DNA from: Chara braunii
Lineage: Eukaryota; Streptophyta; Charophyceae; Charales; Characeae
DNA length: 30,617 bases
Assembly: GCA_003427395.1 (NCBI GenBank)
Contig: BFEA01000168.1
Coordinates: 1,659,888 to 1,690,504, forward strand
Direction of reading: 5' to 3'
Part shown: one piece after another, positions 1 through 9,578 of the stretch
Layout of the letters: each line of letters starts with the position of its first letter
Position numbering within the stretch: position 1 is the stretch's first letter
Translations under genes and position numbers: made by a program
The notes under the pieces: generated by a model
Seen by the model: the letters and a program-made list of their open reading frames with translations, nothing else
Databases searched by the model: none
What the model was told of the DNA's origin: nothing

Positions 1-50
<50 letters not shown>
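1..50. repeat. (AG)n microsatellite
   Basis: This is an uninterrupted AG dinucleotide run that begins at the window edge, so its full length is unknown. Open frames across it encode only Ser-Leu or Arg-Glu repeats and are not genes. Confidence 0.97.
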
Positions 51-55
<5 letters not shown>

Positions 56-122
56 CTTCCTCTTCGAAGTCCACCATCTCTTCTTCACCCTCTCACTACC
101 GGACTTCTCAGTAACTGCGGAC

Positions 123-125
<3 letters not shown>

Positions 126-190
<65 letters not shown>
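126..190. repeat. (GA)n microsatellite
   Basis: This is a pure GA run of about 65 bases. The 75 bases between it and the first run are pyrimidine-rich unique sequence. Confidence 0.97.
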
Positions 191-192
<2 letters not shown>

Positions 193-566
193 GTGCGTTA
201 GACTTGACGACATTGGATCCAGACTCGACATTGGGATTCAGACATTTGACGAGGATTATTTGGGACCTGTATCGCAGACTTGGTGTTGACGACGTTCCCA
301 TCTCCCCTTCTTTGTCTAACCCCCCTCTTCCTCGTCTGTGTATGGCGGGGATTGGCGCATTCTTCCTGTGTGAGCACCAGACCCCTTCCCACCATGGAAT
401 GATGATGATGTGTGTTTGAGGCTGCATTGCAACATTGATTGTTCGGATCATTGGTATCTAAGTCTTTCGCTACGCTATCTTGTACTTTGTGAGAAAGGTC
501 GGTTCTTGTTCTGGTCTGCACCTTTACGGTATGCAACAGTTGAGTACAATCCACAAGTTTTATTGA
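191..566. other. Unassigned sequence upstream of Ty3/gypsy copy A
   Basis: No gene is recognisable here. The stretch lies between a GA microsatellite and the first gag-like codons of copy A. A TGGTATCTAAG string at 452-462 follows a CA dinucleotide at 449-450, which would be a decayed initiator-Met tRNA primer-binding site just inside an LTR end. The match is poor, and the DNA before it does not resemble the putative 3' LTR at 4700, so the assignment is weak. Confidence 0.35.
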
Positions 567-1132
567 CAATGTTCTTAAGATGTCATCCCACAGACATCAA
601 TAACCTATTAGCCAGCGAGGCTCGACTAGAGCATCACACCTTTGAGACCTTTAGCAAGAAGGCCTTAAATTTGGAGGCTACGGTAGGAGGTCCTCAAGCC
701 CCCTCTACGAATGGAAGAAAGAAGAGTCCACAAGAGTGGAAAAAGAAGGGTAGTCGATTGATGATGGTTGATTTCGATGGGAATTAAATTGAGATCGATG
801 ATGTGATTGATCTTGTGGACGGGTTCAGAGATAGATGGCGAGGATGATGTTGAGGGTAGCAACCTCGCTGCAATAATGAAGGGTAAGGCAGCTGGCCGCG
901 GCAAGGGCGGACAACAAAGGAGTCAGGGGCAAACCCCGAACCCGCTCAAGATTGCGGCATGGGTTCAAGCCGATTTGGATCAAGAAGTGTGGCGGGATCG
1001 TTGCAAGCGGGGTGCTTGCATTAACTGGGGTGAGTATGGCCATCAAAAGGTCTCTCAAAAGATACCACCTAAAGGTGAGATTCCTTCTTCTCGGAGTGGG
1101 GCCTTGTCGAGTTCCGGCTCGGTAAACACGTA
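567..1132 (+). pseudogene. gag remnant with decayed CCHC zinc knuckle (copy A)
   Basis: This is the C-terminal part of a Ty3/gypsy Gag, the capsid and nucleocapsid protein. Codons near 608-690 read LASEARLEHHTFETFSKKAL, which fits a Gag region before the basic nucleocapsid. A TAA near 785 and a frameshift near 840 interrupt it. It resumes with the basic stretch starting KGKAAGRGKGG near 877, which aligns with copy B. The zinc knuckle is broken: the first Cys is present (1017-1019), the second is Trp (TGG, 1026-1028), and the segment that should hold the last Cys is missing. Copy B keeps the full CX2CX4HX4C pattern. The reading ends at a TAG at 1130-1132. Confidence 0.8.
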
Positions 1133-1279
1133 GGGCCAGCAAAAGTTATAGCTGCTTTTACTCTCGTTGAAGCGGGTGATGTACCCTCCCCGTTTCAAGA
1201 GTTGGCCAAACCTATTGACTCCTTAGTCACCCCGCAGGCGCATCCTGACCCAAGGGCTCTCTGTTCGTTGGATGTGTCT

Positions 1280-1731
1280 GAGGGCTTAGAGGACCTACAA
1301 AGTGAGTGGTCGGTAAGGGACCCTCGTGAGCCCTAGGTGGCACTAAGTAGAGGTCCTAGAGGGGTGCATTTCGTTGTGGAAGTTGGTGTAGGGGACCGGA
1401 AATGCGAGGCCTTTGTAGACATCGGCTCCACACGAAACTTTATAAGTCGCGACTGCGCCTAAAGGATCGGGTGCAACGCCTGAGTAAACCGCTAGCATTT
1501 ACTATGGCCGACAAAGAGCGCATGATGGTAGAGGACTACGTGAAAGACGTGTTCTGCACTTTCTCCTATCCAGGAGGGGAATGGATTCATAAGATGTCGT
1601 TACTAGTTAGTGACGACCTGCCTTTCGACATGTTGTTAGGCATGTACTTCCTTGAGGTTGCCAAACCCCAATTTGACTGGGACAAAAAAGTGGTGAAGCA
1701 CGGGTTGCCTAATGGGAAGCTAGTAGGTTGA
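1280..1731 (+). pseudogene. Retropepsin-like aspartic protease remnant (copy A)
   Basis: This is the protease segment of the Ty3/gypsy polyprotein, which would cut Gag-Pol. The active-site triad reads DIG (1418-1426, in FVDIGSTRNFISR) rather than DTG. The linker before it carries a TAG near 1336 where copy B has Trp. After a frameshift following the active site, the second half reads on to 1731. It includes the LLVSDDLPFDMLLGMYF segment, the equivalent of the conserved ILGMDWL region near the protease C-terminus. Copy B aligns throughout. A stop at 1729-1731 separates it from the RT part. Confidence 0.78.
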
Positions 1732-1875
1732 CCGACTCCTATGGGTGTTTGTGCGCATCGGCCTTTTATAACTATATAAACAGAACCAAGCGGATGTACT
1801 TGGTCTTTGTCTTTGCAAAAGGGGAGGCCGTTAAATCACCCCAAGAGATAGAGTGTCGCCGTTAGGTACCCTGAT

Positions 1876-2730
1876 ATGTTTGAGGAGCCCACAAGTGTCG
1901 TAGACAGGGAGGTTGTCCATGTCATAGAGATCATCCCTGGGAGAAAGATACCCAAAGGGAGAATCTATAAAACGGGTCCGGCCGAGTTAGACGAGCTTCG
2001 TCGACAACTGGAAGAGCTCACAGGAAAGGGTTGGATACGGCCTAGCATCTCCCCCTTCGACTCGCTAGATTTATTCGTATCGAAGCCATCACTATTAAGG
2101 ACGTAGAGCCCCTACCGCACATCGACGACCTTTTGGATAGGGTGCAGGGATGTAAGTACTTCACAGACTTGAAATCAAGCTACCATCATATTGCCATTAG
2201 ACTGGAAAATCAGCACAAAACCGCATTTAAGACCAGGTACGGTCTGTACAAGTGTGTGGTGATGCCCTTTGGCCTTTGCAATGCGTCGGGTACATTCCAA
2301 CACGCCATGAATAGGATAATACATGACTAGGATAAGTTTATCGTCGTGTACCTCGACTACATTCTTATCTTCAGTAGAACTGTCGAGGAGCATGCTCAGC
2401 ATGTAGACAAAGTTCTTTCTCTCCTCCGAGAGCACAAGTATCCGATCAACTTAGAGAAGTGCGAATTTGGTCGCACTAATCTTGTACCTGGGTCATGAAG
2501 TATCCGCGGAGGGTATTCGGCTTGAAGATGTGAAGGTGGCTAGCATTAGGGACTGGTCACGACCCCAGTTTGTGACTAAGGTCGGATCTTTCTTCGGGAT
2601 GTGTGGTTATTACCCCAATTTTGTACAAAACTAGAGTCCGATCGCATCTCCCGTGATTGATCTAACGCGCCTTGACACTCCATGGGAATGGACAGACATG
2701 TGTGAAGCTGCTTTCAAGAGATTGAAGCAT
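1876..2730 (+). pseudogene. Reverse transcriptase remnant (copy A)
   Basis: The RT domain is in pieces. 1876-2080 gives the N-terminal part (FEEPTSVVDREVVHVIEI, then RRQLEELTGKGWIRPSISPF). About 60 bases are missing near 2085, removing the segment that copy B reads as [18 protein letters not shown]. The next part keeps DLKSSYHHI, with the catalytic Asp, and MPFGLCNASGTFQHAMNRI. A TAG lies at 2328-2330. The catalytic box reads YLDY (2349-2360), not YLDD, so an essential Asp is lost. Thumb-region codons follow, with at least one more shift near 2485. Confidence 0.88.
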
Positions 2731-3110
2731 GCCCTCACACATCATGGTCCCCGATCCTCAAAGGTCATTCGCAGTGACCACTGACGCAAGCCAGTACGAC
2801 ATAGGCGCAATCTTGGTTGAGCGGGAAGGGAAAAAGTTGAGGCCGATCGAGTACATGAGCAAGAAAATGCCATCTAAGAAATTAGCGAAGTCCGAGGGAA
2901 CTCTACACCCTCTACAAGGCACTTGTCCACTGGAAGCACTATCTGTTGGGACAGTTCTTCTATTTGAGAATTGACCGTCAGACACTCAAGTGGATCAAGA
3001 CACATGTTGTCTTTGACGCACTAAAGTCATTGACCAGTACGACTTCAAGCTAGACTACGTGAAAGGAGAGTATAACAAGGTTGTGGATGCATTGTCCTGT
3101 AGGGCAGACT
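2731..3110 (+). pseudogene. RNase H and connection remnant (copy A)
   Basis: This matches the RNase H domain of copy B: VTTDASQYDIGAILVEREGK carries the first acidic residue and EYMSKKMPSKKLAKS follows. A frameshift near 2895 moves the rest to another frame, where LRIDRQTLKWI supplies the third acidic site. A segment before 3030 appears lost, since copy B reads PVLSDALKRWIEVIE and copy A jumps to VIDQYDFKLDYVKGEYNKV. The second acidic region is garbled. The connection runs into the integrase linker at about 3110. Confidence 0.82.
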
Positions 3111-4300
3111 ACCTGGGTGCGCTAATTACTGAGTTTGGCTTATCTGACGATGTCACTCGATCCTTGGTGGAAGCCTCCAAGGAAGACCCTATCACGATTG
3201 ACATCATTCGCAAACTTGAGGCCGAGGACAAGGCCACATCAGATAAGTTTGTGATGGTGGATGGGTTGCTCTTTCTTGAGAAGGCAAGATTCAAAAGGTT
3301 AGTTGTCCCATCTAAAGAAATTTTGCACAGTTTATTTTTAGGTGAGTGCCATGACGCAACGGGACATTTCGGCTACAAGAAGACTTCTGCTAACTTAGTA
3401 CAGCGATTCTGGTGGCCTCACATGCTGTACGATGCAAAGAAATATGTGCAGACTTGCCAAGTCTGTCAGCGGGACAGGCCGTGGAATCTAGCCCCACTTG
3501 GGTTATTGAAGCCCCTACCCACTCCTGCTGGTCCAGAATTAGAGTGTTTCCATGGATTTCATGGATACCGTCGTGACCAGCTAGAATAGCAAAAAGCATA
3601 TCTTCGTCATAGTGGATAGGTTCATTAAGTACGCTAGACTAATCGCCATGTCGGAGACTGCTAGGACTGATCACGTCATCAAGTTGTTCATGGACAACTG
3701 GGTGCATGACTTTGGACTGCCAAGGACCATTGTTAGTGATAGATATGCCCTGTTTACTAGTGAGATGTGGAAGAAGGCCGCTGAACAGATGGGAAGCCAG
3801 CTTCAGATGACTTTTGGGAATCATCCCATAGCAAATGGGCAGGCTGAACAGATGAACCGTGTGGTGCAGCATCTGCTGAGGCTTTACATCAAGCCCATCC
3901 AAGATGACTAGGATGAGAAACTACCTCTCATCGCCAGTCTGTACAACAATGCTGTACACAGCACCACCGGCGGCAGTCCTAATCAGCTGCATCTAGGATG
4001 GAAGCCTAGATCTGCTCTAGACTTCCTCCTGCCTGAAAACCAAACTGCTCCAACTCTTGGAACCATTGAATTTGGTTTCTAGTATGAGAAATTGTTGCAG
4101 CAGACTGTCGAACACATCAAGAAATCTTAGGAAGCCATGATTGCTTCTGAGAACAAGCATCGTCGACAGTCCACATTTCAGGTAGGGGAACCTATCTAGG
4201 TCAAGGCTAGTGAGTTGGGACAGGAGTTTGGCATCTGTAGAATTCTAATGCCTTAGAATTTTTGTCCTTGAGAAGTCTTAGACATTGTGGGTAATGATTT
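3059..4300 (+). pseudogene. Integrase remnant (HHCC finger and DDE core, copy A)
   Basis: This is retroviral-type integrase, which would insert element cDNA into the genome. The N-terminal zinc finger is intact: HX4H in GECHDATGHFGYKK and CX2C in TCQVCQRDRP. The first core Asp sits in MDFMDT (about 3552), read in a frame other than the open one, followed by a TAG near 3587. From 3612 the core continues with the second Asp (IVSDRYALFTSEMW) and the Glu in NGQAEQMNR. After a TAG at 3909-3911 (a Trp is usual there) the frame reads YNNAVHSTTGGSPNQL and then meets further TAG codons near 4081, 4128 and 4198. All three catalytic residues are present as codons, but no continuous frame exists. Confidence 0.9.
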
Positions 4301-4660
4301 GGATGGTCCTTGTACGTGATTCGTATCCCTGGTCACCTACACACTTAACCCGTGTTTCATGCCTCAAAGCTCGCACCTTTTGCTAAGACAGAACAGTTCC
4401 CATCACAAAGGTCTATGCTGCCCCCAACCATGGATGGCCACGTGGACGCCGACGATATCCTGGAGCACAGAGACATGCTTGTTCCCAAGCCAGCTGGCAG
4501 GGGTAGGCCGCCTAAACCTGTGAGAGAATATAGACTACGGTTCATGCATCATACGGATCCTAAGGAAGATCGATGGTTTACAAGGGAGGAACTGGTCAGG
4601 ACAGCTCCTCATACCGTGGCCGAGTATGAGAGGAAATGGAAGGGGAAGGCACCAGCATGA
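4300..4660 (+). pseudogene. GPY/F-like module and chromodomain-like tail (copy A)
   Basis: DNA near 4295-4375 encodes a GPF/Y-type end of integrase (DLDGP...IRIPGHLH, then VFHASKLAPF, similar to the family pattern FHVSxLKP). The open stretch that follows (4352-4660) ends with REYRLRFMHHTDPKEDRWF and then TREELVRTAPHTVAEYERK. That resembles the chromodomain-like tail of chromoviruses (EYLVKWKG...W.P.ENL...EYE), which steers insertion towards certain chromatin. The assignment to chromoviruses rests on this pattern alone. The stop at 4658-4660 is probably the native end of pol. Confidence 0.72.
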
Positions 4661-4687
4661 AGCATCTCAGCGGACTTTCGAAGCTAA

Positions 4688-5275
4688 GGGGGATGGAATG
4701 TGAGGAACGAGCCCTCACAGGGCCCCTATCAGACATACACATGTTCTGGGCAGAGGCCCCCAGCAAGCTGAGTGCCTGCTCTAAGTGAAGGCGGGCCTGA
4801 ATATTCAGGCTCTTGCAGCACGCCAATTGGAGTGGACGTGTGAGCCTCACTAAGTTGCGCCGTACAGTTGGCCCGGGCCTTGGCAGTTGCGCCTGGGCAT
4901 ATACACAGAAAGCAGGGCCGATACATCTTGAAGTGGCCACATGCCTATGCAAAAGCAGTATTGTCGACGTACTTATCCCGGGGTCCTGTGCAAATGCAGC
5001 AAACGGCCCAAGTTTGGAGATTGAGGCTTTGCCCAACTGTAAAGGGCCCAGGCCCTGAAGTGTAGTCTCGGGTCTGGGCGCAGGTACTGTGGCCCAACAG
5101 GAAGCTGCTGGAAGCTTCCAGCCATGCAACACGCAGTAAAGCAGGGGCTGCTACTTCAATATAGGAAGAAGAGCAGCCAGGGGGCGTGTGAGTGGTGAAG
5201 TGGGGGCTACTCAATATGTTTCACCGCCATTCTTCTATGGTTTTGAGTTTTCATTTTGTTTGTTTGTCAGAATGA
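4688..5275 (+). repeat. Putative 3' LTR of copy A, preceded by polypurine tract
   Basis: About 25 bases after the pol stop comes a purine-rich AAGGGGGATGGAA (4687-4699) followed by TGTGAGGAACGAG (4700). This is the expected order of a polypurine tract and an LTR beginning with TG. The DNA beyond has no coding signal. The right edge is not visible; a CA near 5275 is only one candidate. No matching 5' LTR was recognised in the window. Confidence 0.4.
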
Positions 5276-5318
5276 CATGAAATTTGTCCGACACAACTTT
5301 ATGAGCAGGGGAATCCCA

Positions 5319-5359
5319 CCCCTCCCCCCCCCCCCCCCCCAAAAAAAAAAAAAGAAAAA
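5319..5359. repeat. Poly(C)/poly(A) low-complexity tract
   Basis: This is a run of C followed directly by a run of A with scattered G. Open frames across it encode only Pro/Lys repeats. Such runs are prone to length error. Confidence 0.9.
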
Positions 5360-5614
5360 GAAGAATCTTAAAGCATTAGTACCTCGCCCAACTATCAAGT
5401 CCGAGCCTCCCGCTACAGGTGAGTCGAGCCTTGCCGAGCCTAGAGCTACCGGTAGCGGGTTTTGTTTCATTTTTGAAAAACCAAAAAACAAAAAAAAAGA
5501 AGGAAATAAAAAAACGAACATGCTTCCGAAAAAGAAATAAAGAAAAATGAAGGAATAAAACGGGAAGGGGAGAGAGAGAGAGATCGACGGGATAGTGCAG
5601 GAACTTGCAAATAG

Positions 5615-5660
5615 AGAATGGATCTTCCCTCCTTGTCGGGGAAGATTCTTTCTCATTTTG
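5615..5660. repeat. Hairpin unit A
   Basis: AATGGATCTTCCC and GGGAAGATTCTTT face each other across about 9 bases and can pair imperfectly. The right half continues into TCTCATTTTGCA. A relative occurs at 5772-5819. Confidence 0.6.
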
Positions 5661-5692
5661 CACGTTTATGTGAGGGCCCGTGCCTTGGAAAA

Positions 5693-5723
5693 GAGAGCGA
5701 GAGAGAGAGAGAGAGAGAGAGAG
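5693..5723. repeat. (GA)n microsatellite
   Basis: This is an almost pure GA run with one early GCGA interruption. It lies between hairpin unit A and a TTCATGG...AGAGTGAGCAAAA direct-repeat motif. Confidence 0.93.
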
Positions 5724-5771
5724 GCATGTTCACTCTCTTCATGGTCAAGCAGTCCATAGAGTGAGCAAAAA

Positions 5772-5819
5772 GCGAATGAATCATCCCGCCTGTAGCGGAA
5801 GATTCATTCTCATTTCGCA
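5772..5819. repeat. Hairpin unit B
   Basis: GAATGAATCATCCCGC and GCGGAAGATTCATTC pair across a CTGTA loop. The right side then reads TCATTTCGCA, nearly the same as in unit A. It is preceded by TCCATAGAGTGAGCAAAA (5753-5770), which recurs with one change at 6001-6018. Confidence 0.65.
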
Positions 5820-5853
5820 TAATAGTTGCGCACTCGCAAAAACTGCGCAGACC

Positions 5854-5855
<2 letters not shown>

Positions 5856-5914
<59 letters not shown>

Positions 5915-5942
5915 CAATGCGCTGCCGCGTCAACGGCGTCGC

Positions 5943-5979
<37 letters not shown>
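5856..5979. repeat. (GA)n ... (CT)n fold-back repeat
   Basis: A GA run (5856-5912) ending in GAGGC (5911-5915) faces GCCTC (5941-5945) followed by a CT run to about 5979. The two arms are complementary across a 25-base loop, with one TTT interruption in the right arm near 5954. Confidence 0.92.
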
Positions 5980-5981
<2 letters not shown>

Positions 5982-6018
5982 CCCCTTCATGGCGGGTTAT
6001 TCCACAGAGTGAGCAAAA

Positions 6019-6460
6019 TGTGACTGGAGACATTATCTTTTGGGCATATTCTCCTATTCGAGGACCGACCAGCAAACACTCAAGTGGATCAAAACACAGC
6101 CTGTTCTGTCTGATGCATTGAAACGTTGGATGAAAGTCATAGATCAATATGACTTCAAGCTAGGCTATGTGAACAGAGAGTACAATAAGGTTGCTGATGC
6201 ATTGTCACGAAGGGCAGATTACCTTGGTGCGCTAATTATTGAATTTGGCTTATCTGACGAGCTGACCCAATCCATGTTGGATGCTTACAAGGAAGATCCC
6301 ATCATGACGTCCAACATTCACAAGCTCGAGGCCAAGGACAAGGCCACGTCCGATGAGTTTGTGATAGTGGATGGGCTGCTTTGGAGTTTGTGATGGTGGA
6401 TTTGCTGGTCTTTCTTTACAAGGCAGGGTTTAAACCAATAGTACCTCCGCAAGACAAAAA
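6019..6460 (+). pseudogene. Ty3/gypsy copy C fragment: RNase H end to integrase linker
   Basis: The conceptual translation (DWRHYLLG, then RTDQQTLKWIKTQPVLSDAL, then NKVADALSRRADYLGALI and KLEAKDKATSDEFVIVDGLL) aligns with the RNase H C-terminus, connection and start of integrase in copies A and B. Both ends are cut. The left edge abuts the AGAGTGAGCAAAA repeat, and the right edge fades after FLYKAGFKPIVPP near 6450. The His of the usual TDHQT is Gln here. A 29-base tandem duplication (6355-6383 and 6384-6411) repeats the EFVxVDGLL codons. It is closer to copy A than to copy B in the linker. It is non-functional. Confidence 0.88.
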
Positions 6461-7079
6461 AAAATTCGGGAGAACTGGCGGTTTTCCTAAATTTCTTAAG
6501 TTTTCGGACCGGGAGGGTCGGCAAGCCTTTGGTTTTGGGACTTGTGGGCCCGATTGCAAAATTTTAAAAAAAAAAAGAAAAGAAGCAACAGAGTGGAATG
6601 GGAGGAAGTCAAGGAAGGTCATGGAGGAGGTTTGCTCACAGTGGTACTCCCAAGGAACGCATCTACCAAGAAACTTAGCAACTTTCATTAGTGGTCATCG
6701 TTGTTTTTCGTTTTCTTTTCATCCTCTTTTCGTGCCCTGCCAACGGATGGCTGACAACTCTGAAACTTAGGGCACAATCCCACTTGCACTTTTGTATCCA
6801 GCTGCTTTCATGTCCAAAGAGTATATGATTGCTTTTTCTCCCTTCGTACTTCTTTTTTCTTTGGCTCATCTCGTGAATACAGAGGGGGTGCAACTGCCCG
6901 TTGGGAGGGCATAGGCTCACATGTGCTCGAGATTCTGCATGCAACTATTTTCACGCCATCTTTTTCATTTTCATTTAAGATTCGAGTCTGCAGTGCGCTT
7001 TAGGTGTGTTAGGTCCATATTGGACTTAGGTTGCCTACATGTGCTGGTAAGTACGTTAGTAATCAACACGATAGCTCAG
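6461..7079. other. Unassigned sequence between copies C and B
   Basis: I recognise no gene here. There is an A-rich run near 6563-6580 and pyrimidine-rich DNA near 6695-6860. Open frames run through it, including one that joins copy B gag from 6921, but the residues before KGKATG (7083) do not match copy A and look like random translation. Confidence 0.5.
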
Positions 7080-7732
7080 AAAGGTAAAGCGACCGGTAGA
7101 CGCCGTGGAGGCTCCCGGTCAAGGAGTCAAGTTGACCCCAACGCTCCCCGATGGGAGAAGGCGGGTCTCACAGAGGACGTGTGGAGAGATCAGTACACAC
7201 GGCAGGCTTGCATTCGTTGTGGTCAATACGGCCATAACCAATTCAAGTGTCGTAATAAGAAGGTGAATGAGAAGATCCCGCCTATGATGGGGCACGCGTT
7301 GGGATCCTCCCATCCCGTTGGTAGCAACGTAGCTAGTACTTCTGGCACTGCTCCGGGAAACACGTCGGGCTAGTAGGAATAGTAGTTGTCCCTGCCAGAG
7401 TCGAGGTGGTGGACACACCCTCACCATCTCGAGAGATGGCCCAAGCTACTGACTCCAGCGTCGTCCCGCAAACACATTCGGACCCATCGAGCCTCTGTTC
7501 GATGAATGTGTTCAAGTCCTTAGAGGAGCTAAAGGAGGAGTGGTCTAGATCAGACCCACTAGCAGCTTGGACGACATTGGTCAAAGCCCCGAAGGGTGAG
7601 ATGTTCGTCAGCGAGGTGGTCATTGGCGGTCGCAAGGCCGGGGCCTATTATGACACTTGCTCGACTAGGAACTTCATTAGTCGCGCGTGCGTGTTGAGAG
7701 GCTGCACTTATAGGGGCAAGTGCAGCGCCTGA
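7080..7732 (+). pseudogene. gag nucleocapsid and protease part (copy B)
   Basis: The basic region KGKATGRRRGGSRSRS leads to TEDVWRDQYTRQ and an intact retroviral zinc knuckle, CIRCGQYGHNQFKC (CX2CX4HX4C, about 7210-7251), which in this family binds element RNA. A TAG near 7371 ends that frame. The next frame (from about 7406) runs through the DPLAAWTTL linker into the protease, whose active site reads DTC in YYDTCSTRNFISR (7652-7660), with Cys in place of the usual Gly. A TGA at 7730-7732 ends it while the downstream frame already overlaps. The start used by the original protein is not in the window. Confidence 0.82.
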
Positions 7733-8601
7733 GTCGACCTGTGGAGCCGACCTGTGCCAACAAACAACGCATGGTAGTCAACGACTACCTCCAAGATGTC
7801 GAGTGTTGTTTCCGGTACGCGGAAGGGGAACTGAGACATCACGTCTCGTTCCTAGTGAGTGACGAACCCCCCATGGATATTTTGTTAGGCATGTACTACC
7901 CCTCTGTGGCACAGCCCCAGTTTGACTGGGACCGTAAAGTGGTCAAACACACTTTGCCAGGTGGAGGGACCGCCAGATTGCGTAAGTTCAAAGCAAGTAG
8001 TCTGGCCGAGTCCCACGGATGCATGTGTGCGGCCGCGTTCTATAATTATTATAAGCAAAATCAGGAGGAGGGTATGTACCTAGTTTATGTCTCTGCTGCA
8101 GGCGAGCCGGTGAAAATGCCGCCGGAGATAGAGGGAGTAGTTGCTAACTACCCTGATCTATTTGAAGAGCCGACAGGGGTTGTTGAGAGGGAGGTCGTCC
8201 ACACGATAGAGATTATCTCAAGGTCTAGCATTCCAAAGGGTAGGATCTATCGGATGTCTTTAGGCGAGCTCGATGAGCTTCGCCGGCAACTCAAGGAACT
8301 AGTAGAGAAGGGTTGGATCCGGCCGAGTGTTTCTCCTTATGGGTCTCCAGTACTATTCGTACCTAAGAAGGACGAGGGAACACTTAGGATGTGCATTGAC
8401 TATAGGGGCCTCAATGTCATCACTGTTAAGAACAGAGAGCCCCTACCGCGCATCGACGATTTGCTAGATAGAGTGCAAGGGTGTCGGTACTTCAGTAAGA
8501 TAGATCTGAAGTCCGGGTACCATCATATTGCAATCCAGCCCGAGGATCAACACAAAACTGCATTTCAGACCAGGTACGGTCTGTACGAGTTTGTGGTGTA
8601 A
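7720..8601 (+). pseudogene. Protease end and RT fingers/palm, first half (copy B)
   Basis: This 293-codon stretch begins with the rest of the protease ([18 protein letters not shown]), passes a linker, and enters RT at about residue 147 (DLFEEPTG). RT motifs follow in order: [45 protein letters not shown] and [11 protein letters not shown]. The catalytic Asp of the last is residue 262 (codon 8503-8505). A 2-base TA insertion at 8599-8600, compared with GTGGTGATGCC in copy A, creates the stop and throws the rest of RT into the next frame. The enzyme would copy element RNA into DNA. Confidence 0.93.
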
Positions 8602-9578
8602 TGCCTTTCGGTCTTTGCAATGCTCCTGGCACCTCTCAGCACGCTATGAATCGGATCTTTCATGACTGCTTGGATAAGTTTGTCATCGTGTACCTCGATG
8701 ACATACTTATTTTTACTAAGACTGTCGAGGAGCACGTTGCGCACTTGGACAAAATCCCAAGTCTTATGCGACAACACAAGTTCAAGATCAATGGTGAGAA
8801 GTGCGAGTTTGGCCGCACCCGTGTCTTGTACTTGGGTCATGAGATGTTCGCGGAGGGATTGAAGCCCGATGCCGCGAAGGTGGCCAGCATCCGTGACTGG
8901 CCGCGTCCTCAGTCTGTGACTGAGATGAGGTCTTTCTTAGGGATGACTGGCTACTACCGCAACTTCGTGAAGAACTATAGCATAGTTGGCGCCTCTTTGA
9001 CTGATCTGACGCGCCTTGACACCCCATGGGAGTGGACTGAGAGATGCGAGGCTGCTTTCAGACATTTGAAGCATGCGTTGACGCATTATGAAGTCTTGAA
9101 ACTTCCTGATCCTGACAAGCCATTTATAGTGACTACGGATGCTAGCCAATATGGCATAGGCGCCATACTTGCACAACAGGAGGGAAAAAAGTTGAGGCCA
9201 GCTGAGTACATGTCCAAGAAAATGCCGTCTCAAAAGTTGGCTAAGTCCACCTATGAGAAGGAACTCTATGCGGTTTACAAGGCTCTGACCCATTGGAGGC
9301 ACTATCTCCTTGGGAGGTCCTTCATCCTCAGGACTGATCATCAGACCCTGAGATGGATGAGAACTCAGCCGGTACTCTCTGACGCTCTCAAGCGTTGGAT
9401 CGAAGTCATTGAGCANTATGACTTTGACCCNCAGTATCTGAAAGGGGAGTACAACAAGGTTGTTGATGCCTTGTCGCGTAGACCTGATTTCTCAGGTGCG
9501 CTGATTACTGAGTTCGATCTTGCGGACAATGTTACTCAGTCCCTGGTGGAAGCCTATCGCGAGGATGTTCATGTCTGA
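8601..9578 (+). pseudogene. RT second half and RNase H (copy B)
   Basis: This 325-codon stretch continues RT from MPFGLCNAPGT. The YLDDILIF catalytic box is at residues 31-38 (YLDD at 8691-8702), then CEFGRTRVLYLGH and the thumb, KVASIRDWPRPQSVTEMRSF. RNase H follows with its expected acidic residues visible at Asp180 (TTDASQYGIGA), Glu221 (YEKELYAVYKAL), Asp246 (RTDHQTLRW) and Asp289 (VVDALSRRPD). Two undetermined bases (9416, 9431) fall in the connection. The frame ends at a TGA near 9576 after a shift in the linker to integrase. Judged by motifs alone this half looks catalytically complete; only the broken frame disables it. Confidence 0.93.

Larger units (their letters stand above)
567..4700 (+). 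mobile_element. Ty3/gypsy (chromovirus-like) LTR retrotransposon, degenerate copy A
   Basis: All expected domains occur in Ty3/gypsy order on the plus strand: gag with a decayed zinc knuckle, aspartic protease, RT, RNase H, integrase with an HHCC zinc finger and catalytic core, then a GPY/F-like and chromodomain-like tail. The frame is broken many times by stops, single-base shifts and a deletion in RT of roughly 60 bp compared with copy B. The N-terminal part of gag is missing, so the 5' part is deleted or replaced. Copy B at 7080-10047 belongs to the same family and serves as a template to recognise the pieces. The element cannot encode working proteins. Confidence 0.93.

Noticed and set aside
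122-451. Long frames ending in or crossing GA/CT runs (also near 5653-6147, 5680-6023, 11465-11995, 30125-30581)
   Set aside because: Any dinucleotide run without stops stays open in several frames; the peptides are Ser-Leu or Arg-Glu repeats with no other support.
452-462. Primer-binding site of copy A (TGGTATCTAAG)
   Set aside because: Only the first seven bases match the Met-tRNA site, gag begins too soon after it, and the DNA before it does not match the putative 3' LTR. It is mentioned only as a weak possibility.
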